Assembly: GCF_020176715.1 (NCBI RefSeq) | Contig: NZ_JAIVMF010000001.1 | Location: 1 to 64,000, forward strand | Origin: Stappia stellulata | GTDB lineage: Bacteria; Pseudomonadota; Alphaproteobacteria; Rhizobiales; Stappiaceae | Reading direction: 5' to 3' | Length of the DNA: 64,000 nt | Shown: positions 41,413 through 51,041 of the stretch, in pieces | How the letters are laid out: each line of letters begins with the position of its first letter | Numbering within the stretch: position 1 is the first letter of the stretch | Program-made: the position numbers and the translations under genes | The notes under the pieces: model-generated | The model's input: the letters and a program-made list of their open reading frames with translations, nothing else | Databases searched by the model: none | What the model was told of the DNA's origin: nothing

Positions 41413-43558
41413 GAGTCGTTTCCGGATCTCGCTTTCCAACTGGTCGATCGTGGCACGCGTGCTTGCAGCACCCGTGATCATGGTGGTGACGCTCGCGCTG
41501 CTGTCATTTGCCGGCTGGCAGACGCTCAAGGCGCAACGGACGATGGTTGCTGCCAGCTACGAGGAATTGCAGCCCGTTCTCACCCATGCCGCCAATGTCC
41601 CGCAGGAACTCTCCCGTATCGAGGCGCATCTCTACAAGTTGTCCGCATGGGGACAGATTGGCGTGCAGGGATCGGAGCTCGAAACCACGATCCAGACCAT
41701 CAATCACAGCCTCGATACCGTGAAGCGCGACATTGACGCACTTGAAGCGGCGCGCCTGGACGGCGTTGACGATCTGCGATCCGCCTATCTCGACTATCGC
41801 AAGAACACCAACAATGCGATGCAATTGATCCTGCGCAATGCAACGCTGGGTGCGGTCGCCACCCGTGGCGGACATGCCGTTTATACGCAGGCTTCCGAGG
41901 CGGCACGCAGGATTTCCGATGCCGCGCGCGCGCGCGTCAAGCAACGGACGGCCGTCACCATCGACGCCGCCGAACGACTGGCCAGAGACTTTATTTCGGC
42001 CTCGGCTATCGCGGGCCTGCTTGCCATCGTCATCAGCCTTGCGGCGGCGCGCACCATCGTCAATCCGATCCGCGATCTGGTTCGCGCGATCCGCGCGCTT
42101 CTTGCCGGAGATCTTTCGGTCAAGGTGCCCTTCGTCAATCGGACGGATGAATTCGGCCGGATCGGACAATCGGTCAAGGCCCTGCAGGACGTGCTGATCG
42201 AAAACCGGGCGGCGGCCGACCAGCATGAGGTCAAACAGGCCGAGCTGGAGTATATCGCGAGCCATGACGCGCTGACCGGCGTTGCCAACCGCAAGGCCTT
42301 CGATACGTTCATGAACGCCGCGCTTGCCGAGCCCGAGCCGGCAGCAGGAGCGCTTGTCTACATCCTTCTCGACCTCGACGGGTTCAAGCCGGTCAACGAC
42401 ACCTATGGTCACGATGCCGGCGATGCCGTGCTGAAGCGGCTTGCAAAACGGCTCGAAAGCCGCGCCCGCCCCGGAGATCTGGTCGCACGGATCGGCGGTG
42501 ACGAATTCGGTATCCTGCTGCCGATGCGGCAAGATCGCTACGACCCGCAAGCCATTGCCAACCGGTTTCTCGATGCCGTTCGCGAGCCGGTGCCCTTCAA
42601 CGGCCAGGACCTTCATGTCGGGGCGAGCATCGGCATCGTGCGTCGGTCGGATGTGGACGGCGACACCGCGGCATTCATCGCGGCGGCGGATCAGGCCATG
42701 TATGTCGCAAAACAGGAAACCGGACCCTCGTTTTACGCCTACAAACCGAACTCCCTGGCCCTTGTCACCGATCTGGCAGAGCGGCAGGAGCTGGAGGCGG
42801 CGATCAATTCCGGCGCCTTCGTGGTATATTATCAGCCCAAGGTCGACCTGCGCAGCGGCTCGATCTCGGGGTTCGAGGGGCTTGCACGCTGGGTTCATCC
42901 CGTGCGCGGGGTCCTGACGCCGGCGACCTTCCTGTCGCAAATCGGCCGACTGGGGCTTCAAAGAGCCTTCTCGGAGGCAATCGCACGCCAGGTCATCGCG
43001 GATTTTGCCGCGTTCGACGCGGTCGGGAGATCCGATATCGGGCTGTCGTTCAATCTGGAGGACGGGTTGCTGGCCACCGCAAACGGCGTTGCGGCATTGG
43101 AAGACCTCATCCGCACACATCGCTCGGTCGCCTCACGACTGACACTGGAAATCACGGAAGGCGTCTTTGTCTCGCGCGCCTCCGCTGCGATCCAGGCGCA
43201 CGCGCTCCGCATCGCGGACCTTGGCGTGCGAATCTCCGTGGATGATTTCGGAACCGGATATGGCGCGCTGCGCCACCTGCGCGCGTTTCCTTTCCATGAA
43301 ATCAAGATCGACCGGGAATTCATCTCCGCCATTGGCACTGACCGGTCGACGGAAGTGATCGTCGACGGCCTGATTTCCATCGGAACGGGACTGGGCGCGG
43401 AGGCCGTCGCCGAAGGCATCGAAACCGAAAACCAGGAACGCTATCTCATCCAGCGCGGTTGCAGGTTCGGCCAGGGCTATCGTTACGGCACGGCGCTCCC
43501 GCTCGAGGACGCGCTCGACCTGGTGCGGCGCAACGGGGCCGTCTCCCGCACGGGATAG
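41399..43558 (+). CDS. Membrane-bound GGDEF-EAL protein (c-di-GMP turnover)
   Basis: A 719-residue sensor enzyme. A transmembrane helix near residues 20-40, a ~150-residue helical periplasmic loop, a second helix (FISASAIAGLLAIVISLAAA) and a HAMP linker (TIVNPIRDLVRAIRALLAGD) lead to a diguanylate cyclase domain with intact RIGGDEFGILL. The EAL domain has EGLARW (ExLxR kept), ITEGVF, DDFGTGYGAL, KIDREFI and AEGIETE, so both activities may be retained. The ATG at 41399 overlaps the Cache-like gene by 14 bases. A PilZ receptor gene is 1.4 kb downstream. Confidence 0.92.
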   Translation: MPRDKSRFRISLSNWSIVARVLAAPVIMVVTLALLSFAGWQTLKAQRTMVAASYEELQPVLTHAANVPQELSRIEAHLYKLSAWGQIGVQGSELETTIQTINHSLDTVKRDIDALEAARLDGVDDLRSAYLDYRKNTNNAMQLILRNATLGAVATRGGHAVYTQASEAARRISDAARARVKQRTAVTIDAAERLARDFISASAIAGLLAIVISLAAARTIVNPIRDLVRAIRALLAGDLSVKVPFVNRTDEFGRIGQSVKALQDVLIENRAAADQHEVKQAELEYIASHDALTGVANRKAFDTFMNAALAEPEPAAGALVYILLDLDGFKPVNDTYGHDAGDAVLKRLAKRLESRARPGDLVARIGGDEFGILLPMRQDRYDPQAIANRFLDAVREPVPFNGQDLHVGASIGIVRRSDVDGDTAAFIAAADQAMYVAKQETGPSFYAYKPNSLALVTDLAERQELEAAINSGAFVVYYQPKVDLRSGSISGFEGLARWVHPVRGVLTPATFLSQIGRLGLQRAFSEAIARQVIADFAAFDAVGRSDIGLSFNLEDGLLATANGVAALEDLIRTHRSVASRLTLEITEGVFVSRASAAIQAHALRIADLGVRISVDDFGTGYGALRHLRAFPFHEIKIDREFISAIGTDRSTEVIVDGLISIGTGLGAEAVAEGIETENQERYLIQRGCRFGQGYRYGTALPLEDALDLVRRNGAVSRTG

Positions 43559-43686
43559 CTGGCGCCCGACCGGTGGAGACCGGCGCGGCACCATGAACCG
43601 CGCGCCGCCGCCTGCAGATAGGTCTTGTTGCCCTGTCCGCCGTTCCGGCATCATGGGGCTCCGAATCCATTCGCCGAGAGGGTGCC

Positions 43687-44895
43687 ATGTTCAAGCGCAA
43701 CATCCGGACACGCGCGGTGGTCGCAGCCGTGACTGCCTCAACCCTGCACCTCGCGGCGGCATCTTCCGCGGTGGCCGAAACGCCCTGCGGCGGCGACTTC
43801 AGGGCATTTCTCGACGGGGTGGCGCAGGAGGCGCGCTCGCAGGGGCGTGCGGAAGCGGCGATCTCGGCCACGCTCGCTGCGGCGCGGATTGACCGGAAGG
43901 TCCTGTCGCGCGACCGGGCGCAGGGCGTGTTCAAGCAGACCTTCCTGACGTTTTCCAAGCGGTCCGTCAGTGGATACCGGCTGAAACAGGGCGCTGCGAA
44001 CTTGCGCAAATACGCCGCGACCTTCCAGAAGGCCGAGCGCGACTACGGCGTGCCCGGACCGGTGATCGCGGCCTTCTGGGGTCTTGAGACGGACTATGGC
44101 GCTGTGCAGGGCGACTTCAACACGGTCAGCGCGCTGGCGACGCTTGCCCATGACTGCCGCCGCCCCCACCTCTTCCGTCCGCAGCTTCTCGCAGCCATCG
44201 AGATGGTGGAACATGGCGATCTCGATCCGCAGCGCACGACAGGCGCCTGGGCGGGCGAGATCGGCCAGGTCCAGATGCTGCCCGAGGACATCATTCGCTT
44301 CGGTGTCGACGGCGACGCTGACAATCACGTCGATCTGAAGAACAGCGCGCCCGACGCGATCCTGACGGCGGCGCGGTTCATCAATCACCTCGGCTGGCGG
44401 CCCGGCGAACCCTGGTTGCAGGAGGTCTCGCTGCCATCAAGCCTGCCCTGGGAGAAGAGCGGACTGAATTTCGACATGACCGTCGGTGACTGGTCGAAGC
44501 TCGGCGTGAAGGCACGTTCCGGCGGACTGCCTTCAGCCTCGCTTCCAGCCGCGCTCCTCCTGCCGCAAGGCAAGGACGGACCAGCGTTTCTCGCCTATCC
44601 GAACTTCCGCGTCTATCTGGAGTGGAACCAGTCGTTCATCTACACGACGTCCGCCGCCTATTTCGCAACACGCTTGGCAGGCGCGCCCCGCTACACTGCC
44701 GGCAACCCCGGCGACGGCCTGTCGGACGCGGCGATGAAGGATCTCCAGGCCCGCCTGCGCAACAAGGGCTATGACGTCGGCAAGATCGACGGAATTCTCG
44801 GAGCCGGCACACGCGCAGCCGTTCGCAGCGAGCAGTTGCGTCTCGGTTTGCCCGCCGATGGCTGGCCGACGCAGGCGCTGCTCAATCGCCTCTAG
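43687..44895 (+). CDS. Lytic murein transglycosylase (MltB type) with peptidoglycan-binding domain
   Basis: A 402-residue periplasmic enzyme that cleaves peptidoglycan glycan strands. Signal peptide to about residue 30 (STLHLAAASSAVAE), then the MltB-type catalytic domain with the Glu in IAAFWGLETDYGAVQGDFNT, TGAWAGEIGQVQMLPEDIIR and SAAYFATRLAGAPRY. A PG_binding_1 domain closes it (MKDLQARLRNKGYDVGKIDG, TRAAVRSEQLRLGLPADGWP). It stands alone, with 128 bases of non-coding DNA before it. Confidence 0.93.
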   Translation: MFKRNIRTRAVVAAVTASTLHLAAASSAVAETPCGGDFRAFLDGVAQEARSQGRAEAAISATLAAARIDRKVLSRDRAQGVFKQTFLTFSKRSVSGYRLKQGAANLRKYAATFQKAERDYGVPGPVIAAFWGLETDYGAVQGDFNTVSALATLAHDCRRPHLFRPQLLAAIEMVEHGDLDPQRTTGAWAGEIGQVQMLPEDIIRFGVDGDADNHVDLKNSAPDAILTAARFINHLGWRPGEPWLQEVSLPSSLPWEKSGLNFDMTVGDWSKLGVKARSGGLPSASLPAALLLPQGKDGPAFLAYPNFRVYLEWNQSFIYTTSAAYFATRLAGAPRYTAGNPGDGLSDAAMKDLQARLRNKGYDVGKIDGILGAGTRAAVRSEQLRLGLPADGWPTQALLNRL

Positions 44896-44927
44896 GCGCT
44901 TTGCGCCCGGGCGGCTGGCGTTATTTG

Positions 44928-45230
44928 CTACCCGGTCGCGTCGCCCGGAGGGCTGTCCGTGTGGAGAAAGCGGATCCCGGCCTCGTCGCCGTTGATCCAG
45001 ATGAGTTCGGCGGGAACCTTGATGTTCTTGCGGGGGAACTCGAACAGGAAATTCTGGCTGAGCTTCGTGAAGCTGTTAAGCCGAACCCGGCACCCGGTGA
45101 TGCTCAGATCTTCAACGGTGCAGGCGATGGACACGCCCTTGTCCTGAATGATGGCCGGCACGATGCAGTCGACACGCGGTGTCGAGCGGATTTCTCCCCG
45201 CACGGTCGGTTTCCTCAGCACGCTTGCCAA
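44928..45230 (-). CDS. PilZ-domain protein
   Basis: A 100-residue single PilZ domain. The c-di-GMP contact motifs are RSTPRVDC (RxxxR) and DLSITGCRV (D/NxSxxG), with the barrel strands FLFEFP and VPAELIWINGDEAGIRFL. It could report the output of the GGDEF-EAL protein about 1.4 kb away, although many alphaproteobacterial PilZ proteins have scattered positions. It converges on the transglycosylase gene. Confidence 0.85.
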   Translation of the reverse strand: MASVLRKPTVRGEIRSTPRVDCIVPAIIQDKGVSIACTVEDLSITGCRVRLNSFTKLSQNFLFEFPRKNIKVPAELIWINGDEAGIRFLHTDSPPGDATG

Positions 45231-45421
45231 CTCCCTGTGTCGCTCCGGCCTCTTCGGGCACGTGTCCAGAGGACCAGATTAGCCCGCCGCCCTCAACAAG
45301 GCGTAAACGGCAGCAGTCAAGACTTGGCGACCGTTTCCGCAAGCGACATCCGTCTTCGATTCCCTTGCGTAAGACTTGAAAGCACAGGTCTTGAGAAAGC
45401 GAACGGCAGATGGAGGTTGCC

Positions 45422-45856
45422 ATGCGTGTCCAGATGTTTCGAACAACGATCGCAGGATGCCTGATGGCGCTCGCCGTTCTCTTTGCCGCTCCGGGAAGCG
45501 CACAGGCCCAGGACGCGGCACAGTTGAAGGGGATCGTGGAAAAGCAGATCGCGGCCTTCAGGGCCGGCGATGCGCGAGCCGCCTACGGCTATGCCGCCCC
45601 CACGATCAAGCGGCTTTTTCCCGATCCCGACCGTTTCATCGCCATGGTGAAGCGCGGATACGCCCCGGTCTACAACCCGTCGTCCGTTGCCTTCGGCAGC
45701 CTGCGCGAAACCGCGCGCGGGCCGGTGCAGGAGGTCTTCGTCACCGACGCCAAAGGGCAGCAGTGGCTCGCGCTCTACAGCTTCGAGCAGCAGGAAGACG
45801 GAAGCTGGAAGATCTCCGGCTGCGTCCTGACGAAAAGCCCCGGCGCGTCGGCCTGA
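45422..45856 (+). CDS. DUF4864-type secreted protein
   Basis: A 144-residue protein with a signal peptide (GCLMALAVLFAAPGSAQAQD) and a SnoaL/NTF2-like body: IVEKQIAAFRAGDARAAYGY, APTIKRLFPDPDRFIAMVKR, GYAPVYNP and WKISGCVL. This corresponds to DUF4864, whose function is unknown; the fold suggests ligand binding. The Met at 45422 follows GGAGG by 6 bases. Single gene, divergent from the PilZ gene. Confidence 0.72.
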   Translation: MRVQMFRTTIAGCLMALAVLFAAPGSAQAQDAAQLKGIVEKQIAAFRAGDARAAYGYAAPTIKRLFPDPDRFIAMVKRGYAPVYNPSSVAFGSLRETARGPVQEVFVTDAKGQQWLALYSFEQQEDGSWKISGCVLTKSPGASA

Positions 45857-46155
45857 CACTGACGGATACCTTGAAAAAGGGGCATAAGACTGCGGGCTGG
45901 GCGACCGTCTTGGAGAGCTTTATCCGCGTGTCTGCCGCACGGACACACGCGCGGAACAGGTAAATGCCCCCGAAGAGGCGCGGCTGTCGGCGCGCGCAGG
46001 GTTGTGCAGCCTATATTTCTTGGAATGGAACCCTTTTCCTATTGCCCAATTGCAACCGCCAATGCACGCTAGGGCGGCATGAATTGGCCAGCACGTCGCA
46101 CGGCCACCTTGCATTCATTGGCCACGATTTTTTTGAAAAGGATACCGGTAAGCGT
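45857..46155. other. Intergenic stretch
   Basis: About 300 bases with no convincing gene. An imperfect hairpin near 45926-45956 (CGCGTGTC ... GACACACGCG) may end the DUF4864 transcript. An open frame from 45964 feeds into the next small gene. Confidence 0.35.
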
Positions 46156-46482
46156 TTGATTTTGGCTCTGGCACTGGCTTTGGCGACGTTTCAAATCCCG
46201 ACGGCAAATGCTGAAACGACCGAGTGGATGACGAAACGCGAATTCAATCGCTTTGCTCGCAAGCTCAGTCGAAGCGACCGCAAACCGGTCAAGATCCGAT
46301 GCAAGGCGGCCGACGATTTCGGCAACATCCTTCTCAAGGTGACAACCGCCCCGAACCCGCGGAAAGACCGCTGGAACATGGGCATTTACAAGGGGCCGAG
46401 ACTGTTTGCCGGAAGCAAGGTCTCCATCGACTACGTCACATCGCCGAAGTCCGGCGCAAACACGAACTGCTATATCGATTAA
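46156..46482 (+). CDS. Small secreted protein of unknown function
   Basis: From a TTG at 46156 the frame gives about 108 residues: a signal peptide (LILALALALATFQIPTANAE), then a basic body (TKREFNRFARKLSRSDRKPV, IRCKAADDFGNILLKVTTAP) and a C-terminal SGANTNCYID. Two Cys remain after cleavage and could form a disulfide. The same frame is open back to 45964, so a longer form cannot be ruled out. I do not recognise the family. A T-rich hairpin follows it. Confidence 0.55.
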   Translation: MILALALALATFQIPTANAETTEWMTKREFNRFARKLSRSDRKPVKIRCKAADDFGNILLKVTTAPNPRKDRWNMGIYKGPRLFAGSKVSIDYVTSPKSGANTNCYID

Positions 46483-46511
46483 TCCCCTCACGGGTGCGCC
46501 ATGACACTGGT

Positions 46512-46546
46512 CGCGCGTTTTGTTTTGCAAGCGCGTCGGTTTTTTT
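46512..46546 (+). terminator. Hairpin with T7 run after the small secreted protein
   Basis: CGCGC (46512-46516) and GCGCG (46531-46535) can pair over a T-rich loop, followed four bases later by seven T (46540-46546). It lies 30 bases past the stop of the plus-strand gene. The stem is short, so it is only probable. Confidence 0.45.
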
Positions 46547-46601
46547 CATGGACGTCTTCGGTATGCAGTGCGCGGCAAACGGAAGAGACATCGCTCCCGC
46601 C

Positions 46602-47747
46602 TCAGGCGTGGGGAGCGAGATCGCCGCGCGCCCACGCTTCCCGGGTGGCCAGGCGATACTCCTGGAACGACCCCGCCTCGATCGCGTCGCGCATGCCCTG
46701 CATGAGGCGTTGGTAATAGGCGAGATTGTTCCAGGTCAGCAGCATGGCGGCGAGCCCCTCGCCGGCCTTGACCAGATGATGCAGATAGGCGCGGCTGTAG
46801 TCGCGGGCCGCCGGGCAATCCGATGTCTCGTCGAGCGGGCGCGGATCTTCCGCATGACGGGCGTTCTTCAGGTTGATCTTGCCGAAGCGGGTGTAGGCCA
46901 GACCATGCCGCCCGGCGCGCGTCGGCAGCACGCAGTCGAACTGGTCGATGCCGCGCGCGACGCTTTCCAGAATGTCTTCCGGCGTGCCGACGCCCATCAG
47001 ATACCGCGGCTTGTCGACCGGCATCGCCGGCGTGGTTTCCTCAAGCATCTTCAGCATGACGTCCTGCGGCTCGCCGACGGCCAGACCGCCGACCGAATAG
47101 CCCTCGAACGGCATCTCGCCGAGCGTTTGCGCGGAAATCACCCGCAGGTCCGGCACGTCGCCGCCCTGCACGATTCCATAAAGCGCCTGTCCACGCTCAG
47201 GGCCGCCCATGGCCTCGAACTGGTTGCGGGAGCGCTCCGCCCAGCGAAGCGACAGGCGCATCGCCCGCTCCACATCCTCGCGCGGCGCCGGCAGCGCGAT
47301 GCATTCGTCGAGCTGCATCTGGATGTCGGACCCGAGCAGCTGCTGGATCTCCACCGAGCGTTCCGGCGTCATGACGTGGCGCGACCCGTCGACGTGGCTC
47401 TGGAAGGTCACGCCCTTTTCGTCGAGCTTGCGCAGCTGCGCCAGCGACATGACCTGAAACCCGCCGGAATCGGTGAGGATCGTATGCGGCCAGTTCATGA
47501 ATGTGTGCAGTCCGCCCAGGCGCGCGATCCGCTCCGCGCCCGGCCGCAGCATCAGGTGGTAGGTGTTGCCGAGCACCACGTCGGCGCCGAGCTCGCGCAC
47601 CTGCCCCGGATACATCGCCTTCACGGTTGCCTGCGTGCCGACCGGCATGAAGGCGGGCGTGCGCACCAGACCGTGCGGCGTCCTGATCTCTCCGCGACGG
47701 GCCATGCCGTCCTGCGCGATCAGGCGAAACGAGAAGCGGTCGGTCAT
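46602..47747 (-). CDS. tgt: tRNA-guanine transglycosylase Tgt, zinc ligands altered
   Basis: A 381-residue enzyme that exchanges guanine-34 for preQ1 in tRNAs with GUN anticodons. Catalytic sites are present: the first Asp in [36 protein letters not shown] and the nucleophile Asp in [13 protein letters not shown]. Compared with E. coli Tgt, the zinc site CDCYTC is read here as SDCPAA (only the middle Cys is left) and the His of IHNL is Asn (WNNL). Starts 4 bases inside the queA stop (ATGA overlap). The Zn-site loss may be typical of the lineage. Confidence 0.95.
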   Translation of the reverse strand: MTDRFSFRLIAQDGMARRGEIRTPHGLVRTPAFMPVGTQATVKAMYPGQVRELGADVVLGNTYHLMLRPGAERIARLGGLHTFMNWPHTILTDSGGFQVMSLAQLRKLDEKGVTFQSHVDGSRHVMTPERSVEIQQLLGSDIQMQLDECIALPAPREDVERAMRLSLRWAERSRNQFEAMGGPERGQALYGIVQGGDVPDLRVISAQTLGEMPFEGYSVGGLAVGEPQDVMLKMLEETTPAMPVDKPRYLMGVGTPEDILESVARGIDQFDCVLPTRAGRHGLAYTRFGKINLKNARHAEDPRPLDETSDCPAARDYSRAYLHHLVKAGEGLAAMLLTWNNLAYYQRLMQGMRDAIEAGSFQEYRLATREAWARGDLAPHA

Positions 47748-48844
47748 GAAGCGTCCTTGGGAAAGAGCAGCGAGGCGTCGCCGTAGGAATAGAAGCGGTA
47801 CTCCCGCGCGATCGCATGGGCATAGGCGGCGCGCATTTCCTCCAGCCCGCTGAAGGCACTGACGAGCATGAACAGCGTCGAGCGCGGCAGGTGGAAATTG
47901 GTCATCAGCGCATCGATCGCCCGGAAGCGGTAGCCGGGCGTGATAAAGATCGAGGTCTCGCCGGCAAAGGCGGCAAGCCCGTCCTCGCCCTGCGCGGCAC
48001 TTTCCAGAATGCGCAAGGACGTGGTGCCGACCGCGACGACCTTGTTGCCCCGGGCGCGCACGGCGCGCAGCGCCTCGGCCGTCTCACGGGTGATCTCACC
48101 CCATTCGGCATGCATCTTGTGGTCGTCGGTGTCGTCGGCCTTCACCGGCAGGAAGGTTCCCGCCCCGACGTGGAGCGTCACCAGGTGGCGCTCGATGCCG
48201 CGCGCGTCGATGGCCGCCATCAGCTCGGGCGTGAAATGCAGCCCGGCCGTCGGCGCGGCGACCGCGCCTTCCTTTTGTGCATAGATCGTCTGGTAGTCGT
48301 CGCGGTCGGCGGCGTCCTCGCCGCGCTTTTGCGCGATATAGGGCGGCAGGGGTATATGGCCGACGGCTGCAATCGCCTGATCGAGATCGGGTCCGGCCAG
48401 ATCGAAGGCGAGCAGCACCTCGCCGGTCTCGCGTTTCTCCGCGACCGTCGCATCGAGCGTGCCGAGAAGGCAGGTCTCGCCCGCAGCAGTCCCCTCCTCG
48501 GCCCGGAAGCGGACGCGGTCGCCGACGACAAGCTTCTTCGCCGGCCGCACGAAGGCCCACCAGCGGTCGTCTCCGGCCTTGAGATGCAGCGTCGCGCCGA
48601 TGCGCGCCACTGCGTCTCCGCGCGTGCGGGTGCCCTCAAGCTGCGCCGGAATGACCTTGGTGTCGTTGAATACCAGCGCGTCGCCGGGCTCAAGCAGCGC
48701 CGGCAGGTCGCGCACGCCCCGGTCATCGAGCAGCGGCGCGCTACCTGGGCGCACGACGAGCATGCGCGCGGAATCGCGCGGGCGCGCCGGACGCAGGGCA
48801 ATGCGCTCGTTTGGAAGCTCGAAATCGAAATCATCGACGCGCAT
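47744..48844 (-). CDS. queA: S-adenosylmethionine:tRNA ribosyltransferase-isomerase QueA
   Basis: A 366-residue enzyme that turns preQ1-34 in tRNA into epoxyqueuosine. It opens with the family sequence [20 protein letters not shown], then [37 protein letters not shown]-type segment, [28 protein letters not shown] and [19 protein letters not shown]. The Met at 48844 is the conserved start; the frame opens to 48952 without resemblance. Overlaps tgt, the next step-partner. Confidence 0.97.
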   Translation of the reverse strand: MRVDDFDFELPNERIALRPARPRDSARMLVVRPGSAPLLDDRGVRDLPALLEPGDALVFNDTKVIPAQLEGTRTRGDAVARIGATLHLKAGDDRWWAFVRPAKKLVVGDRVRFRAEEGTAAGETCLLGTLDATVAEKRETGEVLLAFDLAGPDLDQAIAAVGHIPLPPYIAQKRGEDAADRDDYQTIYAQKEGAVAAPTAGLHFTPELMAAIDARGIERHLVTLHVGAGTFLPVKADDTDDHKMHAEWGEITRETAEALRAVRARGNKVVAVGTTSLRILESAAQGEDGLAAFAGETSIFITPGYRFRAIDALMTNFHLPRSTLFMLVSAFSGLEEMRAAYAHAIAREYRFYSYGDASLLFPKDAS

Positions 48845-48873
48845 GGGGGCTCTGGAGCTTGAAGGACGTGGCG

Positions 48874-49281
48874 TCAGAAATCCCAGGCGCGGTTCTGGAA
48901 AACGAGCCGATAGCCGTCGGGATCCTCGAAGGTCTTGCCCGCAACCTCCCAATAGGGATTGTGCGCGGGCACCGGCTCATACCCGTGCGCCGTCATCCGG
49001 TCAACCGCAAGGCGCCATTCGTCGGGGTCGGGGAGATAGAGCACAAGAAGGTTTTCCGGGCTTTCCGCCCGCGGCGCGACCTGGCCCGTCTCCAGGACAA
49101 ACTCCAGATGCCAGGGCGCGCCGGGGAACCCGAGGATCGTGCCGGAAAAGCCGTCATGGTCCGAAAACGCGGCAAGGCGCCGGAAGCCGGCGCCTTGCAT
49201 GTAAAAGCGCTCAAGCGGCGCAAGGTCGTTGGTGGGCCGTGCCACGCGAAGAACCGGGACCTTTGGCGACGATCCGCTCAC
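48874..49281 (-). CDS. VOC (glyoxalase/bleomycin-resistance) family protein
   Basis: A 135-residue vicinal-oxygen-chelate protein with one or two beta-alpha-beta-beta-beta modules: [36 protein letters not shown] and the C-terminal [16 protein letters not shown], where Glu/His ligands normally sit. His and Glu ([11 protein letters not shown]) are present. Substrate unknown. It lies within the coaD-cyclophilin-queA-tgt run on the same strand. Confidence 0.85.
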   Translation of the reverse strand: MSGSSPKVPVLRVARPTNDLAPLERFYMQGAGFRRLAAFSDHDGFSGTILGFPGAPWHLEFVLETGQVAPRAESPENLLVLYLPDPDEWRLAVDRMTAHGYEPVPAHNPYWEVAGKTFEDPDGYRLVFQNRAWDF

Positions 49282-49299
49282 GTTACGACCCCTTCCTGC

Positions 49300-49770
49300 T
49301 CACGCGTCGGCGGCAACCTTCAGCGACGTGATCTTGTCCGGATTGGAGACCGGCTCGCCGCGCTTGATCTTGTCGACATTCTCCATGCCGGAAATCACCT
49401 CGCCCCAGGCCGTGTACTGGCCATCGAGCCAGGGGGCGTCGGCGAAGCAGATGAAGAACTGGCTGTCGCCGGAGTTCGGATCCATCGCGCGCGCCATCGA
49501 GCAGGAGCCGCGGGTGTGCTTGTGGTTGTTGAACTCGGCCTTGAGCTTGGTGCCCGAGCCGCCGGTGCCGGTGCCCTGCGGGCAGCCGGTCTGGGCCATG
49601 AAACCGTCGATCACGCGGTGGAAGACGATCCCGTCGTAGAACCCTTCGCGCACCAGTTCCTTGATGCGGGCGACGTGGCCCGGCGCCAGGTCCGGCTTCA
49701 TCTCGATGACGACGGGTCCCTGGGTGGTCTCCATCAGGAGGGTGTTCTCGGGATCCTTGTAGTCAGCCAT
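49300..49770 (-). CDS. Cytoplasmic peptidyl-prolyl isomerase (cyclophilin)
   Basis: A 156-residue cyclophilin with no signal peptide. Family sites: YDGIVFHRVIDGFMAQTGCP (catalytic Arg), GTGGSGTKLKAEFN, RGSCSMARAMDPNSGDSQFF and QYTAWGEVISGMENVDKIKR. It should catalyse proline cis/trans isomerisation during protein folding. A paralogue, which is secreted, lies just upstream (49833-50375). Confidence 0.95.
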   Translation of the reverse strand: MADYKDPENTLLMETTQGPVVIEMKPDLAPGHVARIKELVREGFYDGIVFHRVIDGFMAQTGCPQGTGTGGSGTKLKAEFNNHKHTRGSCSMARAMDPNSGDSQFFICFADAPWLDGQYTAWGEVISGMENVDKIKRGEPVSNPDKITSLKVAADA

Positions 49771-49832
49771 GGGTATGCTCCTGTTCGTGTCTGTCGTGTT
49801 CGTGTCTTGAAAAAAACGGTGAGACGGAAAGG

Positions 49833-50375
49833 TCAGGTCGCGTCGGCGGCAACCTGCATCTTGATGATCTTGTCGGGGTCCTCGACCGGCTCGCCGCGCT
49901 TGATCTTGTCGACATGCTCCATGCCGTCGACGACCTCGCCGAACACGGTGTATTGCCCGTTCAGCCAGTCGCCATCAGCGAACATGATGAAAAACTGGGA
50001 ATTCGCGCTGTCGGGCGCGCGCGACCGCGCCATGCCGAGCACGCCGCGCCGGAACGGCGCCTCGGAAAACTCCGCCTTGAGATCGGGGAGATCGGATCCG
50101 CCCATGCCGGTACCGGTCGGATCGCCGGTCTGCGCCATGAAGCCGTCGATCACGCGGTGAAACACGATGCCGTCGTAAAACCCGTCACGCGCCAGCGTCT
50201 TGATCCGCTCCACGTGATTGGGCGCAAGGTCGGGGCGCAGGCGGATCACCACCCGCCCGTCCTTGAGGTCGAGATAGAGCGTGTTTTCCGGATCGGCCGG
50301 CTGTGCGCCCGCGGACAGCGTCATTGCACCCATCATCATAAGGGCCGCGACGGCGGTAAGAATACGCGAAATCAT
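49833..50375 (-). CDS. Periplasmic peptidyl-prolyl isomerase (cyclophilin)
   Basis: A 180-residue cyclophilin with a signal peptide (ILTAVAALMMMGAMTLSAGA). The core is as in its cytoplasmic neighbour: YDGIVFHRVIDGFMAQTGDP, RGVLGMARSRAPDSANSQFF, QYTVFGEVVDGMEHVDKIKR. The Met at 50375 has a strong AGGAGGT 5 bases upstream. It is paired with the cytoplasmic copy and probably arose by duplication followed by acquisition of a leader. Confidence 0.95.
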   Translation of the reverse strand: MISRILTAVAALMMMGAMTLSAGAQPADPENTLYLDLKDGRVVIRLRPDLAPNHVERIKTLARDGFYDGIVFHRVIDGFMAQTGDPTGTGMGGSDLPDLKAEFSEAPFRRGVLGMARSRAPDSANSQFFIMFADGDWLNGQYTVFGEVVDGMEHVDKIKRGEPVEDPDKIIKMQVAADAT

Positions 50376-50403
50376 GAGACCTCCTGAAGAGAACCAGGGT
50401 CTG

Positions 50404-50901
50404 TCAGCCAAGCCGGCGCGACAGGCATTGCACAACATGTGCCGGGACGAAATGGCTCACATCGCCCCCCATCTTGGCGATCTGGCGCACCAGAGTGGCG
50501 GTGATGTGGCGCACCTCCGGTGAGGCCGGCAGAAACACCGTCTGCACCTCCGGCGCGAGCGAGCGGTTCATTCCCGCCATCTGCATTTCGAAATCGAGGT
50601 CGGTGCCGTCGCGAAGGCCGCGCACCAGAACTGCGGCGCCGTTCTGCCGGGCGGCCTCGATCACCAGATTGTCGAAGGAGATCACCTCCAGCCGTGCGGC
50701 ATCGTCTGCCCCGAAGGCCTCTTCGGCGACAGCCGCGATCATGTCGACACGCTCCTCAAACGGAAAGAGCGGTGCCTTGCCGGGGTGGATGCCGATGGCG
50801 ACGATGACGCGATCGGCCAGATCCAATGCATGGCGCAAAATGTCGATATGGCCATTGGTGACCGGGTCGAAGGAGCCGGGATAGAGCGCGGTGCGAGTCA
50901 T
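50404..50901 (-). CDS. coaD: Phosphopantetheine adenylyltransferase CoaD
   Basis: A 165-residue enzyme of coenzyme A synthesis that joins AMP to 4'-phosphopantetheine. The nucleotide-binding [50 protein letters not shown] and the C-terminal [20 protein letters not shown] are all present. First gene of the minus-strand run coaD-cyclophilins-VOC-queA-tgt. Confidence 0.97.
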   Translation of the reverse strand: MTRTALYPGSFDPVTNGHIDILRHALDLADRVIVAIGIHPGKAPLFPFEERVDMIAAVAEEAFGADDAARLEVISFDNLVIEAARQNGAAVLVRGLRDGTDLDFEMQMAGMNRSLAPEVQTVFLPASPEVRHITATLVRQIAKMGGDVSHFVPAHVVQCLSRRLG

Positions 50902-51041
50902 TTTCCCTGTCTAGCCGGGGCGCGCAGTCGACACAAGCGTTCCAGACATCGACTGTTGCTAAAAAGCAACTCTCGTAGAATTTATTTAACGCAAGGTCAC
51001 TTTGTGCTAGACTGTTGCTCATAAACATAAGGAGGCGCAAA

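Noticed and set aside
42820-43500. EAL domain suspected to be inactive because the signature reads EGL
   Set aside because: The functional pattern is ExLxR, which is kept (EGLAR), and the other metal-site motifs are present.
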